Assembly: GCA_902576375.1 (NCBI GenBank)
Contig: CACGUZ010000003.1
Span: forward strand, 62,001-126,000
Source: an uncultured Pelagibacteraceae bacterium
Lineage (GTDB): Bacteria; Pseudomonadota; Alphaproteobacteria; Pelagibacterales; Pelagibacteraceae
DNA: 64,000 bases
Direction: 5' to 3'
The position numbers were made by a program, and so were the translations under genes. Every line of letters begins with the position of its first letter. Position 1 is the stretch's first letter. This document shows, in pieces, positions 23,701 through 33,723 of the stretch. Under the pieces are notes generated by a model. It saw only the letters and a program-made list of their open reading frames with translations, had not been told where the DNA came from and ran no database searches.

Positions 23701-26358
23701 AGACTTAATTTTTTCAAAAGCTTCATCAATTTTGCTCTTATCTTGGCCCCCTGCTTGAGCAAAATCTTTTCTACCACCCCCACCTTTTCCTCCAACTGTC
23801 TCTGATCCTAATTTTGCAAATTTTACTGCATCATATTTATCAACTAATTTATCAGTAATACCAACTGCCAAGCCAACCTTATCTTCACTACTTGCAAAAA
23901 CAATTACAATACCATCACCTAATTCTTTTTTACCATTATCAACTAATTTTCTTAAATCTTTAGGAGGTAAATCTTGCACTTTTTGAAATCTAACTTTTAT
24001 ATTATTTATCTTATCATCTTTAATAATGTTTTTAGTTTTGTCTTGAAGAACTGAACTAACATTTAGTTGTTCGAGTTGTCGTGAGAGATTTTTTATAATT
24101 TCTTTTAAATCTTTATTATCAAGATTTGGTTTACCTCCAAGTTTAATAATTTGCGATGACAAATCTTTAATCGTTTCTTCATCTTTTTGAGTGGATAAAG
24201 TTGATAATTTTTCTTTATTCTTAATAAAGTCCTCAAGTTGTTTATCTCTTAGAGCTTCAACTCTTCTAACGCCCGCAGCAATAGACGATTGGCTTACAGT
24301 TTTAAATTTTCCAATATCACCAGTATTTTTAACATGTGTTCCTCCACATAACTCTGTTGAAAAGTAAGCTTCTTTTTCCTTTCCCATAGACACAACACGA
24401 ACTTCTTCTCCATATTTTTCTCCAAAAAAAGCTAGCGCTCCTTTTTCAATTGCAGCTTTTGGTGTCATAATTCTTGTTGTTACCTCAGAACTATTTGAAA
24501 CATATTCATTAACTAGCTTATCAATAGTTACTAGCTCTTCATCAGTAATTGGTTTCATATGACTAAAGTCAAATCTTAATCTATCTGGAGCAACTAATGA
24601 TCCTTTTTGCATAACATGTTTACCTAGAGTTCTTCTTAATGACTCGTGAAGTAAGTGTGTAGCAGAATGATAAGCTTTTAGATTATCTCTTCTCTCTACA
24701 TCTATTTTCATTTCAACTACATCATTAATTTTCATTTCTCCAGTTTTCAAAGATCCGTAATGAACAAATAAGTCTCCAAGTTTTTTTTGTGTATCTTCTA
24801 CTTCAAAAACAGAATTACCAGAAACAATTGTACCTTTGTCTCCAAGTTGTCCTCCTGACTCTCCATAAAACGGGGTTTGATTGGTAATGATCATTCCTTC
24901 TTCACCAGAAGATAAAGATTTTGTTTCTTTGTTATCTTTAATTAGGTTTAACACAACACCCTCAGACTGATTAGACTCGTAACCTAAAAATTCTGTTGGA
25001 CCAGTTTTGTCTTTAATTGAAAACCAGATTGCTTCCTCAGAGCTGTCTCCAGAACCTTTCCAATTCTTTTTTGCAAGCTCTTTGCTTTTTTTCATTAATT
25101 CATCAAATTTCTGATGATCAACTTTTAAAGATTTATTCTTTAAAATGTCTTCAGTAAGATCTAATGGAAAACCATAGGTGTCATATAATTTGAAAGCGAC
25201 ATCCCCAGGTAAAACTTTGTCTATTTTTGCAATTTCATCATTCAAAATTTTGATACCTCTATCAAGTAAAACTAAAAATTTTTCCTCCTCCATCCTTAAA
25301 GTTTCTTTGATTAAAGATTGAGACCTTTGAAGCTCTGGATAATTTCCTGACATCTCATTTTTTAATGAGTCAAAAATTTTATAAAAAATTGGTTCTTTCG
25401 ATCCTAATAAGTGAGAATGTCTCATTCCTCTCCTCATAATTCTTCTTAAAACATATCCACGACCTTCATTTGAGGGTAAAACTCCTTCGGCTAAAAGAAA
25501 TGAGCTTGCTCTTAAGTGATCAGCAATTACTCTAAAACTTGATATATTTTTATCTTCTTGTTTGACTTTTGTTGCATCAGATATCGAGCTAATTAATTTC
25601 TTAAAATGATCAGTTTGATAATTATCATGTGTGCCTTGTAAAAGAGCTGCAATTCTCTCTAACCCCATCCCTGTATCAACAGATGGTTTTGGTAAATCTA
25701 TTCTTTTATCTTTTGAAACTTGCTCATATTGCATAAAGACTAAGTTCCAAATTTCAATAAAACGATCTCCATCTTGATCTTTGGTTCCTGGCAATCCACC
25801 TTTTAAGTGATCGCCATGATCATAAAATATTTCTGAGCAAGGACCACAAGGACCAGTTTCACCCATTGACCAGAAATTATCTGATGTTGCAATTCTAATT
25901 ATTCTATCATCACTAAAACCCGCTATTTTTTTCCAGAAATTAAAAGCTTCATCATCTTCATGAAAAACGGTTACATAAAGCCTATTTTTATCTAAGCCAA
26001 AATCTTTGGTGATTAAATTCCATGCAAGTTCAATTCCTTTTTCTTTAAAATAATCCCCAAAAGAAAAATTTCCCAACATTTCAAAGAAAGTGTGGTGTCT
26101 TGGTGTATAACCAACATTTTCTAAATCATTATGTTTACCTCCTGCTCTAACACATTTTTGAGAGGTAGTTGCTCTTTGGTAATCTCTTTTCTCTAAACCG
26201 GTAAATACATTTTTAAACTGAACCATTCCTGAGTTAGCAAACATTAAGGTTGGATCGTTATTTGGGACTAAATTGCTAGATTCAACAATCTTATGATGAT
26301 TTTTTTCGAAGTATTTAAGAAACGTGCTTCTTATTTCATTTAATGATTTGTCCACCAT
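23692..26358 (-). CDS. alaS: alanyl-tRNA synthetase
   Basis: Charges tRNA-Ala. At 888 residues it is full length: a class II catalytic domain at the N-terminus, the editing domain with the CGGTHV zinc motif, a coiled coil (about 715-760), and a C-terminal DHHA1 domain with a glycine-rich stretch ([17 protein letters not shown]). It is downstream of recA, an order common in alphaproteobacteria, with a stem-loop in the 99 bp between them. Confidence 0.97.
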   Translation of the reverse strand: MVDKSLNEIRSTFLKYFEKNHHKIVESSNLVPNNDPTLMFANSGMVQFKNVFTGLEKRDYQRATTSQKCVRAGGKHNDLENVGYTPRHHTFFEMLGNFSFGDYFKEKGIELAWNLITKDFGLDKNRLYVTVFHEDDEAFNFWKKIAGFSDDRIIRIATSDNFWSMGETGPCGPCSEIFYDHGDHLKGGLPGTKDQDGDRFIEIWNLVFMQYEQVSKDKRIDLPKPSVDTGMGLERIAALLQGTHDNYQTDHFKKLISSISDATKVKQEDKNISSFRVIADHLRASSFLLAEGVLPSNEGRGYVLRRIMRRGMRHSHLLGSKEPIFYKIFDSLKNEMSGNYPELQRSQSLIKETLRMEEEKFLVLLDRGIKILNDEIAKIDKVLPGDVAFKLYDTYGFPLDLTEDILKNKSLKVDHQKFDELMKKSKELAKKNWKGSGDSSEEAIWFSIKDKTGPTEFLGYESNQSEGVVLNLIKDNKETKSLSSGEEGMIITNQTPFYGESGGQLGDKGTIVSGNSVFEVEDTQKKLGDLFVHYGSLKTGEMKINDVVEMKIDVERRDNLKAYHSATHLLHESLRRTLGKHVMQKGSLVAPDRLRFDFSHMKPITDEELVTIDKLVNEYVSNSSEVTTRIMTPKAAIEKGALAFFGEKYGEEVRVVSMGKEKEAYFSTELCGGTHVKNTGDIGKFKTVSQSSIAAGVRRVEALRDKQLEDFIKNKEKLSTLSTQKDEETIKDLSSQIIKLGGKPNLDNKDLKEIIKNLSRQLEQLNVSSVLQDKTKNIIKDDKINNIKVRFQKVQDLPPKDLRKLVDNGKKELGDGIVIVFASSEDKVGLAVGITDKLVDKYDAVKFAKLGSETVGGKGGGGRKDFAQAGGQDKSKIDEAFEKIKSLI

Positions 26359-26408
26359 ATTTTTAAAATACAGCTTTTTTGTTCTATGTCTAGATAACGA
26401 TAAGGGGG

Positions 26409-26433
26409 AAAGGCGCCTATAATAAGCGCCTTT
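26409..26433 (-). terminator. stem-loop downstream of recA
   Basis: AAAGGCGC (26409-26416) and GCGCCTTT (26426-26433) form a perfect 8 bp stem with a 9-base loop, between the recA stop and the alaS start. It is GC-rich in an AT-rich background. Read from recA, the stem ends in TTT followed by C residues, so it is only a partial intrinsic terminator and may also attenuate alaS. Confidence 0.55.
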
Positions 26434-26457
26434 ATAATTTAAAGATGACCTTTAATT

Positions 26458-27606
26458 CTAGTTCTTTTTAGTAGGAGCAGTCTCTTTTGCAGCCTCTTCC
26501 TTTTCAGCTACTTTCTTCTCCTTTTCAATTTTTTCAGGACTTAATGGATTTCCTTCAATTTTCTTTGAAATCACACCAGCTTTTTCTCTAATTGCCATTT
26601 CTATTTCTGCAGCAACTTTAGGGTTTTGTGCAAGATAAGTTTTTGCATTTTCTCTTCCTTGTCCAATTTTCTCACCTTTATAAGCATACCAAGCTCCTGA
26701 TTTTTCAATGATGTCAGCTTTAGCACCTAGATCGACTAACTCACCCATTTTGCTAATACCTCTTCCATACATCAAATCAAACTCGACAACTTTAAATGGT
26801 GGTGCAACTTTATTTTTAACCACTTTAACTCTTGTAGTATTTCCAATAATTTCATCTTTATCTTTGATGGCACCAATTCTTCTAATGTCCATTCTCACAG
26901 ATGAGTAAAATTTAAGTGCGTTACCACCCGATGTTGTTTCTGGACTTCCGAACATAACACCAATTTTCATTCTGATTTGGTTAATGAAAATCATCATTGT
27001 GTTTGTATTTGAAATTGAACCAGTTAATTTTCTTAAAGCCTGACTCATTAATCTTGACTGAAGACCCACATGATGATCTCCCATTTCTCCTTCAATTTCA
27101 GCTTTTGGAGTTAAAGCTGCAACTGAGTCAATTACGATAACTGAAATAGAGCCTGATTTTACTAATGTATCTGCTATTTCTAAAGCTTGTTCACCAGCAT
27201 CTGGTTGTGAAATTAAAAGCTCCTCAGTATTTACACCTAATTTTTTTGCATAGACTGGATCTAAAGCATGCTCAGCATCAACGAAAGCACAAATTCCACC
27301 AGCTTTTTGAGCTTCAGCAACAACTTGTAATGCTAATGTTGTTTTTCCAGAAGACTCTGGTCCGTAAACTTCAATAATTCTTCCTTTAGGTAAACCACCA
27401 ATTCCTAAAGCTAAATCTAAACTTAAAGAACCTGTTGATATCGACTCGATATCCATTGCTCTTTTTTCACCAAGCTTCATCACTGAACCTTTTCCAAAAT
27501 TATCTGTGATTTGGCTGATTGCTGCGTCTAAAGCTTTATTTTTTTCTTTATTATCCAATTCTTGATCTTTAGTAGATTTAACTACTTTTAAGTTATTTTT
27601 AGTCAT
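26458..27606 (-). CDS. recA: recombinase RecA
   Basis: Strand exchange and SOS co-protease. 382 residues. The Walker A motif GPESSGKTT is at 82-90, the Walker B region is [10 protein letters not shown], and the DNA-binding loop lies near [16 protein letters not shown]. The C-terminus ends in an unusually long Lys/Glu/Ala-rich tail ([21 protein letters not shown]). A promoter with an SOS-like operator between its -35 and -10 lies upstream. Confidence 0.98.
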   Translation of the reverse strand: MTKNNLKVVKSTKDQELDNKEKNKALDAAISQITDNFGKGSVMKLGEKRAMDIESISTGSLSLDLALGIGGLPKGRIIEVYGPESSGKTTLALQVVAEAQKAGGICAFVDAEHALDPVYAKKLGVNTEELLISQPDAGEQALEIADTLVKSGSISVIVIDSVAALTPKAEIEGEMGDHHVGLQSRLMSQALRKLTGSISNTNTMMIFINQIRMKIGVMFGSPETTSGGNALKFYSSVRMDIRRIGAIKDKDEIIGNTTRVKVVKNKVAPPFKVVEFDLMYGRGISKMGELVDLGAKADIIEKSGAWYAYKGEKIGQGRENAKTYLAQNPKVAAEIEMAIREKAGVISKKIEGNPLSPEKIEKEKKVAEKEEAAKETAPTKKN

Positions 27607-27653
27607 TTTTTGCCTCTTTTTTTAATATTTTTGTCACTCGAATCATGCTAATA

Positions 27654-27681
27654 AATGTACACATTTTGTTCTCATTGGCAA
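27654..27681 (-). promoter_or_regulatory. recA promoter with LexA-like operator
   Basis: On the minus strand TTGCCA (27681-27676) is followed by 16 bases and TACATT (27659-27654). The spacer holds GAAC-N7-GTAC (27671-27657), one base away from the alphaproteobacterial LexA box GAAC-N7-GAAC/GTTC-N7-GTTC. A repressor there would block the polymerase directly. That LexA recognises this site is inference. Confidence 0.55.
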
Positions 27682-27714
27682 GATTTATTTATTTAAGCCT
27701 AAAAAAAGCTAATT

Positions 27715-29010
27715 TTATCTTAATTTGAGATATTCGCTATTGAGCAATCCGATAGATTTTAAAAGATTAAATTGCGAAAGAATGTAGTTTCTCTCTGAAT
27801 CTGCCAACGAAATCTGAGCATTCAATAATAAAGAGTTAGACTGAATAACTTCTAAAGTAGTTCTATCTGAACCACTATTATATTCAGCTACAATTCCCTC
27901 ATTTGCGATTTCTGCAGCATTCACCTGAGCTCTTACTGAATTAAGAAGACTTTTGTTTGATTGATAATTTGACCAGGCACTCGCAACATCTGTTTGATTT
28001 TTTTTGATCATATTATTTAAAAGAAGATTTTTTTGTGTCTCCTGACTTTTGTTTTTATTTAAATTTGCATAATTCTTTCCACCTGAAAAAAAAGGCCATG
28101 TGACAGTTGCTTTTAAAGTATCTTGCTCTTTTTCATCATAGGTAGAACTTAGATCATCTGTTTTTGATCTATCAAAAGATAAGGTTGCTGTTGGGGCTAA
28201 ATCAGATCTTGCACTTGTTGTATCTTTTTTTGATTGTTCATATTCAAGTTGAGCTATGATTAAATCTGGATTGCCTTTTTTTGATATCTTTATTGCTGAA
28301 TTTAATTCATTGGGCAAATTAACTATTGTGATAGATGATTTATCTAGTGCCTCTACATCATTAATAGTGCCGATCACATTTTCATAATTTAGCTTACTAG
28401 TTAAAAAATCATTTTCAGCTTGGATTAACTTTGCTTGTGCTCCAGCTAAAGAAGACTCTGATTGAGCAACATCCGATAACGATATATTACCTCGCTCAAG
28501 CCTAATTCTATCTGTTTCGACCTGTCGATCTAACAGATTAACATTGGATCTATTAATCTTCAGTTTTTCGTTTGCTGAAATTAACCCCGTATAAGCTTCA
28601 ATTGATTTATATAGAATTTCTTGTTCTTTTTTTAAAAGCTTTGCTTTAGCTAATTCAATACCAATTTTACTTTTACTTAATTCAGCACCTCTTCCAAAAT
28701 CTATTAATGTTTGGGTAATTGTTAATGATTGTACAGTTGGGTCTACATCTGAAATTGTAGCATTAGTTCCATTCTGATTGGTTAATTTATTAGTATCTTC
28801 TGAGCTTTTACTTCCACTCAAAGTTACTGATGGTAAATATGAACTAATTGAAATTTTTAATTCTTGCTCAGAAATGTTTAAACTCTCTCTTTCAGCATTC
28901 AACTCATTATTGTCATTATACGCCTTTTTTAATGCTGCAGAAAAAGTTTCAGCACTAGCATTATTTAGCAAAAATATAAAACTTGTAATTATAATTAAAA
29001 TCCTAATCAT
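27715..29010 (-). CDS. tolC: TolC-family outer membrane channel protein
   Basis: A 431-residue outer-membrane efflux protein with a signal peptide (residues 1-20, ending NASA) and two homologous halves of long alpha-helices and short beta segments. Examples are LTITQTLIDFGRGAEL in the first half and ATVTWPFFSGGKNYANLNK in the second. It would form the trimeric exit duct for tripartite pumps or type I secretion. The matching pump or adaptor genes are not in the window. Its ATG overlaps the stop of the kinase gene as ATGA. Confidence 0.88.
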   Translation of the reverse strand: MIRILIIITSFIFLLNNASAETFSAALKKAYNDNNELNAERESLNISEQELKISISSYLPSVTLSGSKSSEDTNKLTNQNGTNATISDVDPTVQSLTITQTLIDFGRGAELSKSKIGIELAKAKLLKKEQEILYKSIEAYTGLISANEKLKINRSNVNLLDRQVETDRIRLERGNISLSDVAQSESSLAGAQAKLIQAENDFLTSKLNYENVIGTINDVEALDKSSITIVNLPNELNSAIKISKKGNPDLIIAQLEYEQSKKDTTSARSDLAPTATLSFDRSKTDDLSSTYDEKEQDTLKATVTWPFFSGGKNYANLNKNKSQETQKNLLLNNMIKKNQTDVASAWSNYQSNKSLLNSVRAQVNAAEIANEGIVAEYNSGSDRTTLEVIQSNSLLLNAQISLADSERNYILSQFNLLKSIGLLNSEYLKLR

Positions 29011-29930
29011 TTCTTTTTATATACAGCAGATTTAATTTGATGGTTACTATTTAAATTGAATATGACTGATGCATATTTTGGCATATTTCTAAACATGTTT
29101 TGAGTAATTCTTTGATAAGTTTGCATAAAATTTAATACATCTCCTCTACTCATTATTTTTGATTTCACTTTGCTTTGAACCCAAAGTTTCCTCTCTTGTT
29201 TTAATCTCCATTTTTGTAACAAGCTAAAATTTTTTGCTTTTAGATAAACCAAACAATTTAATTGTGAATATAAATTTTTATATTTTGATTTTAATTGGTG
29301 GTTAACATATTTTCTCCAAATCTGTTTTTGATCTTTCGCCTTTTCCAATGAATTAATTGATTTCTTTAAAGTATTATTTTTTTCTGATTTTGCTCCAACA
29401 CACCATCCTTCAAAAATAATTACATCCGGCCTCCTTTTTAAATCATACCATTTTTTTTTATTATACCTGTCATCGATAGCTTTATTAAATATTGGTAATT
29501 TTAATCTATTGAATTTCTTACTTTTTGACTTTTTAAAAAAATTCAACATCATATTAATGTCATGTGTTCCGGGCACACCTCTAGTTAAAAGCATGGGATG
29601 TACTCTTTTTGACAAAATTATTCGTTCTTTTCTTGTTTTATAAAAGTCGTCTATTGAAATCCTAAAAACATTTAATTTAAAGTATTTAGTTAAGATAATT
29701 CTGATTAAAGAACTAATTGTAGTTTTACCAGTGCCTTGCCCTCCTGCTAAACCTACAAAATACGGTTTTTCTTTATCAGCTTTTTTACTGATCCAAAAAC
29801 ATAGAGGAATTAAGAAAGATTTAATCATTCTTTCTTTATTTTTAAATTTATCAGCTTTTGTCTCTTGAGATTTAATGAACTTTAAACAGTCTTTTTTTAC
29901 CTTATCAAAGCATAAACTAAATTGTTGCAT
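29007..29930 (-). CDS. D-glycerate 3-kinase, plant GLYK-like
   Basis: Phosphorylates D-glycerate to 3-phosphoglycerate, linking glyoxylate/glycolate metabolism to glycolysis. The Walker A motif GGQGTGKTT is at 63-71. It is followed by ISIDDFY, RGVPGTHD, IFNKAIDDR and EGWCVGA, all hallmarks of the plant-type GLYK/YggC P-loop family. 307 residues. The related pantothenate/uridine kinase families lack RGVPGTHD. It is translated just before tolC with an ATGA overlap, an odd pairing of metabolism and export. Confidence 0.85.
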   Translation of the reverse strand: MQQFSLCFDKVKKDCLKFIKSQETKADKFKNKERMIKSFLIPLCFWISKKADKEKPYFVGLAGGQGTGKTTISSLIRIILTKYFKLNVFRISIDDFYKTRKERIILSKRVHPMLLTRGVPGTHDINMMLNFFKKSKSKKFNRLKLPIFNKAIDDRYNKKKWYDLKRRPDVIIFEGWCVGAKSEKNNTLKKSINSLEKAKDQKQIWRKYVNHQLKSKYKNLYSQLNCLVYLKAKNFSLLQKWRLKQERKLWVQSKVKSKIMSRGDVLNFMQTYQRITQNMFRNMPKYASVIFNLNSNHQIKSAVYKKK

Positions 29931-29935
29931 GAAAA

Positions 29936-30298
29936 TTATTTTTTATCCAAAGGATGATTTTGACCATCGTTTACTGGCACATCTTTCATTTCAAAAGTAT
30001 TTATTTCATCAACACACCCAACATTAAACCCTGTCATAGCTGGATTTATTCTTGGGTTGTGATGGGTATAAATTCCACAGTCTGAGCAAAAGTAATGTTT
30101 GGCAACTTTTGAATGAAATTGATAAAGTTTTAATTTATCTTCACCTTTAACAATTTTAAAATCTTCATTTTTTACCATCGACATAATTGCTCCTTTTCTT
30201 TTACAAATAGAACAATTACATTTTATTACTTTAGCTAAATCTCCATCTAAATTAATTTCTGCTTCTACAGCCCCACAATGACAAATTAATTTTTTCAT
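29936..30298 (-). CDS. GFA/CENP-V-type zinc protein
   Basis: 120 residues with the zinc-binding cysteines of the glutathione-dependent formaldehyde-activating (GFA) fold: Cys6 and Cys8 (CHCG), Cys27, Cys29 and Cys32 (CNCSIC), and Cys71 and Cys74 (CSDC). Members bind zinc and small thiols, but most have no proven reaction. It could help in formaldehyde or C1 handling. It lies five bases upstream of the kinase gene and abuts the next one. Confidence 0.8.
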   Translation of the reverse strand: MKKLICHCGAVEAEINLDGDLAKVIKCNCSICKRKGAIMSMVKNEDFKIVKGEDKLKLYQFHSKVAKHYFCSDCGIYTHHNPRINPAMTGFNVGCVDEINTFEMKDVPVNDGQNHPLDKK

Positions 30299-30718
30299 TT
30301 AATAAATACTTTTTTCACAATCATAATAGTTTGTCTTTATAATTCTTTTTTCTTTACGATGATAAAAAGTTTCAGTTAATTCACCTTTAAAGAAAATCCC
30401 ACTATATCTATCTTTTCTAAAACTGTAAGAAAATTTAAACTTTTCATTCATTTCCATTATCCATCTCAAATCATAAAGACCATCATTTGGATAAAATCTA
30501 ACTTTTTTTGCTGTAAATTCGTAAGGGTAAGATTTTACCTCTTTTGTGTGTTCGTTGTATGTAAACGATAAGACATCTCCTTTATTTTTTTCTTTAACTA
30601 CAATCTTTTCATTTTGAAATGTACTCGCATAATTACAGTTCAATTTAATGTCCTCGGCTTTAATTTGAAAACTTAAACTGAATAAAACCAAAAATGAGTA
30701 AATAAATGACTTAATCAT
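30299..30718 (-). CDS. hypothetical exported protein, 139 aa
   Basis: Not recognised. A signal peptide (residues 1-21, ending IKAEDI) is followed by a beta-rich mature protein with two cysteines (LNCNY and YYDCEKS) near the two ends that could form a disulfide. It directly abuts the GFA-type gene and probably starts the minus-strand operon running to tolC, divergent from umuDC. Confidence 0.6.
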   Translation of the reverse strand: MIKSFIYSFLVLFSLSFQIKAEDIKLNCNYASTFQNEKIVVKEKNKGDVLSFTYNEHTKEVKSYPYEFTAKKVRFYPNDGLYDLRWIMEMNEKFKFSYSFRKDRYSGIFFKGELTETFYHRKEKRIIKTNYYDCEKSIY

Positions 30719-30774
30719 TAATATCGACTAAAACTATCCTTGGTTGAAGTTATCCACAAGCATACAAAATATAG

Positions 30775-30810
30775 TTTTGATGTTCACGTTTTGATTCACT
30801 TTTGATTCAA
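30775..30810 (+). promoter_or_regulatory. triple direct repeat upstream of umuDC
   Basis: TTTTGA recurs at 30775, 30789 and 30800, each time followed by a TTCA. GTTCACGTTTTGATTC (30782-30797) within it resembles the operator-like GTACACATTTTGTTC at recA (11 of 15 aligned bases). Probably an SOS or other regulator site; the spacing of 14 and 11 differs between repeats. Confidence 0.4.
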
Positions 30811-30833
30811 TTACGGACTCAAAATACAACCTC

Positions 30834-30862
30834 TTGCGTGCATTGTATAAATGGGCTATAAA
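30834..30862 (+). promoter_or_regulatory. probable umuDC promoter
   Basis: TTGCGT (30834-30839), 17 bases, TATAAA (30857-30862). Transcription would start near 30869, so the in-frame ATG at 30851 would not be transcribed and the ATG at 30881 is the likely start of umuD. A weaker alternative is TTGATT at 30802 with TACAAC at 30825. Confidence 0.5.
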
Positions 30863-30880
30863 TTAGAACAAAACAAGAAC

Positions 30881-31276
30881 ATGAAACTAACTATTCCCTA
30901 TTATCTACATAAAGCTGGTGCTGGTTTCCCATCACCTGCCACTGATTATATCGAAGAAGATATCGATCTGAACATGCATTTAATCAAAAATGTTCCAGCT
31001 ACTTTTATCATCAGAGTTCAAGGTAAATCCATGGTCGATGTTGGGATTAATGATGGAGACTTATTGGTTGTCGATAAAAGTTTAAAACCAAAAAATTTTT
31101 CAACGGTTATTGCAAATGTTCATGATGAGCTTGTGGTCAAAACTTTAGTTCAAGAAAGAGATAAAAAATTTCTATCATCTGGCTCTAAAGATTTTTCTAA
31201 TAGAATTTTAATTAATGAAGAAGAAGATGTTTTTATTTGGGGAGTTGTGACTTATGTCATCCATTCTACGTACTAA
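30881..31276 (+). CDS. umuD: UmuD-type SOS mutagenesis protein (S24 peptidase)
   Basis: Self-cleaving partner of the translesion polymerase UmuC. From the ATG at 30881 it has 131 residues. The AGFPSPA motif (14-20) holds the expected autocleavage bond Ala14-Gly15. GKSM gives nucleophile Ser50 and VVKT gives Lys87 of the Ser-Lys dyad. There is no DNA-binding domain, so it is not LexA itself. The frame extends to 30851 but that start lies within a promoter. umuC begins inside its 3' end. Confidence 0.92.
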   Translation: MKLTIPYYLHKAGAGFPSPATDYIEEDIDLNMHLIKNVPATFIIRVQGKSMVDVGINDGDLLVVDKSLKPKNFSTVIANVHDELVVKTLVQERDKKFLSSGSKDFSNRILINEEEDVFIWGVVTYVIHSTY

Positions 31277-32534
31277 AAAAATAGGCTTAGTTGATTGTAA
31301 TTCTTTCTATGTTTCATGTGAAAGATTGTTTAATCTAAAAATAAGAAAAAAACCTGTGGTTGTTTTATCTAATAATGATGGTTGTATCATTTCTAGATCC
31401 AATGAAGCAAAAGCGCTGGGGATCAAGATGGGTGAACCTTACTTTAAAGCAAAAGATATTATTGTAAAAAATAAAGTTGAAGTTTTTTCATCAAATTACT
31501 CTTTGTATGGAGATTTATCTAGAAGGGTAATGAGAACTCTAAAAAGATTTAATACTGAAATAGAGGTGTATTCAATTGATGAAGCATTTATAGATTTGTC
31601 TAATTTTCCAGATACTGAAGTTGAAAAAGTTGGAAGAGAAATTAGAGAGACAGTTTTACAATGGACCGGGATTCCAACTAGTATTGGTATCGCTAAAACT
31701 AAAACTTTAAGTAAAGTTGCAAATCATATTGCAAAGAAAAAACAATCAGGAGTCGCAAGTTTAATTGGCATTGAGAATTTAGATCCTATTTTAGAAAAAG
31801 TTGAAATTAATGATGTGTGGGGTGTTGGTAGGCAACTTACCAAGTTTTATCAAAAGAATGGTATTTACAATGCAAAACAACTTAAGAATAAATCTAATAC
31901 ATGGATCAAAAAATGTTCAAACGTTTTAAGTTCAAGAACTGCAATGGAACTTAGAGGAGTACCATGTATTGACTTAGAGACAACACAAACGAAAAGAAAG
32001 AGCTGTGTCGTTTCAAGGTCATTTGGAAAAAGAATTGAAAAATTTCAAGAATTAAAAGAAGCGGTTGCAAACTATTGTTTAAATGCATCTGAGAAAATTA
32101 GATCAGAGTCTTTAGTTGCAAAAGCAATTACAGTTTTTGTCAGAACCAGTCCTTTTCAAAGAGACTATGGCTATTATTCAAATGCAAAGACAATTGATTT
32201 TCCAATTGCAACAAATAATAGTATTGAAACTGTTAAAACTGCAGTCTCAATTTTAGAAAGTATTTTCAAAGATGGATATCGATATCAGAAAGCAGGCGTC
32301 ATGCTTACAGGACTACGTAACGATGATGGTAGAAAAAATCTATTTTCATCAGAAAAAGATGAAAAGATAAAAAGTTTAATGCGATCAATTGATAATACTA
32401 ATTATAGATATGGCAGATCAACTTTAAGTCTTGCAAGTGCAGGTGTACACAAAAAATGGAACATGAGAAGACAATACTCTTCTAAAATAGATACAGCTGA
32501 TTTTTATTGTCTACCGACAATTAGAGCTATTTAG
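31254..32534 (+). CDS. umuC: UmuC, DNA polymerase V catalytic subunit
   Basis: A Y-family translesion polymerase of 426 residues. VDCNSFYVSCE (13-23) carries the first catalytic Asp14 and the steric-gate region, and YSIDEAFIDL carries the Asp-Glu pair. TSIGIAKTKTLSKVANHIAK follows in the palm, and the little-finger domain occupies the C-terminal third. It overlaps umuD by 23 bases, so the two are co-translated. The stop overlaps the convergent lyase gene by eight bases. Confidence 0.95.
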   Translation: MSSILRTKKIGLVDCNSFYVSCERLFNLKIRKKPVVVLSNNDGCIISRSNEAKALGIKMGEPYFKAKDIIVKNKVEVFSSNYSLYGDLSRRVMRTLKRFNTEIEVYSIDEAFIDLSNFPDTEVEKVGREIRETVLQWTGIPTSIGIAKTKTLSKVANHIAKKKQSGVASLIGIENLDPILEKVEINDVWGVGRQLTKFYQKNGIYNAKQLKNKSNTWIKKCSNVLSSRTAMELRGVPCIDLETTQTKRKSCVVSRSFGKRIEKFQELKEAVANYCLNASEKIRSESLVAKAITVFVRTSPFQRDYGYYSNAKTIDFPIATNNSIETVKTAVSILESIFKDGYRYQKAGVMLTGLRNDDGRKNLFSSEKDEKIKSLMRSIDNTNYRYGRSTLSLASAGVHKKWNMRRQYSSKIDTADFYCLPTIRAI

Positions 32535-33723
32535 TAAAATGACAAAAAGGTTCAACGACTGTCCAAGATGCACTACCGAAACCTCTCTTAGAAATATTTT
32601 TTAACTGATAAAGTATTTTTCTTTGATAATTATTTAGTTTACTTTCATCTTTAAACCAACTCTTTAATCTCTTAATATTTTCATGATTTGGAAATCGTGT
32701 TGCATATGCGTAAATCCAACCCCAGTTACTGCCAGAATTTGATCTGAGATCCTGAACTTTATAGTTTGTAGCTGGTCCCGGTGATCTCATTTCTTTGGCG
32801 TACTTAAATACAATTTCGTTATTTTCAGTAAAATCTATAAAAAACTTTACAAGGTTATGATAATTTCTTCCTCTATATTGATAATTCCAAATATCGTACC
32901 CCTGATTTTCAGCAATAATTGCTATAACTGCTAAAGCATTCATGGCTCTTCCTTGATAAAACATTGCTCTGCCACCACGCCTTGTTTCAATAGGTAAGCT
33001 TCCATCTCCTCTTTGATACTTAATTGCAGCTTCATAATTTTTAAACGCTTTACGAAACTGAGTATTATCATTTAATAAGATTCCTAATTCCATGTGTGCT
33101 ATAGCTGAGGAAAGTGCATGGTTATGAGCTCTCTTAGGGACACCCATTGCTTGAGTATCTTGTTTGTAAGTCATGCCGTACATTAAATGTTTATTTTTTT
33201 TAACAATTTTCTCAAACCATTCTTTTATAATTTTGTCTTCTTCGACTGGAACTTTGATTATTTGTTTTGCAAACGAGTAAGCTGCCATCATTGGAGAAGC
33301 TACCCAAAGATTTACAGTCAAAGTATCATTCCAATGTCTATCTTCGTGATTAGATGGACTAGTTCTTTTTGCAGCATCAGATTTTGCCCAATTCAAAATA
33401 ACTTCCTTTACAAGCTCACAAGCTTCTGGATTGCCGCCACCGCAGGGGAAACTAAAATTTGAAAATCGATTTAATGCATAATCAAATCTATTATCTAGGC
33501 CATATCCAGTTGGTGCTTGAACATCCAAAATTGGTTCTACCCGATTAAAATCTGGTGGAACATATAATTTAGTTTGACATCTATTTAGATTATTAGGAAT
33601 GGGAAAAATAATTTCTGGATTATTGATTATTGCTTTTTTTTTAATTTCTTTAAAATCACTTTTTGATGGGTTGGTGATCATGCAAGATAATAAAATAAAA
33701 AAAGTGACTTTTTTAAACATCAT
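32527..33723 (-). CDS. alginate-lyase-like exported protein (PL5/AlgL type)
   Basis: 398 residues with a signal peptide (about 1-22). The alpha-barrel signature of AlgL-type lyases is visible: His200-Asn201-His202 (KRAHNHALSS), and GSLPIETRRGGRAMFYQGRA (241-260), which matches the AlgL LPRE...RALHYHN region. It would act on an acidic polysaccharide in the periplasm; the substrate need not be alginate. Its ATG overlaps the ppc stop as ATGA, and two glycosyltransferases are further upstream, so it may trim a polymer made by neighbours. Confidence 0.75.
   Translation of the reverse strand: MMFKKVTFFILLSCMITNPSKSDFKEIKKKAIINNPEIIFPIPNNLNRCQTKLYVPPDFNRVEPILDVQAPTGYGLDNRFDYALNRFSNFSFPCGGGNPEACELVKEVILNWAKSDAAKRTSPSNHEDRHWNDTLTVNLWVASPMMAAYSFAKQIIKVPVEEDKIIKEWFEKIVKKNKHLMYGMTYKQDTQAMGVPKRAHNHALSSAIAHMELGILLNDNTQFRKAFKNYEAAIKYQRGDGSLPIETRRGGRAMFYQGRAMNALAVIAIIAENQGYDIWNYQYRGRNYHNLVKFFIDFTENNEIVFKYAKEMRSPGPATNYKVQDLRSNSGSNWGWIYAYATRFPNHENIKRLKSWFKDESKLNNYQRKILYQLKNISKRGFGSASWTVVEPFCHFTK

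Noticed and set aside
27690-27715. Possible terminator after tolC
   Set aside because: Only a three-base AGC/GCT stem can be formed around the A-run; not convincing.
29007-29930. Pantothenate or uridine kinase for the P-loop kinase gene
   Set aside because: RGVPGTHD, the DDR motif and EGWCVGA fit the plant-type glycerate kinase family better.
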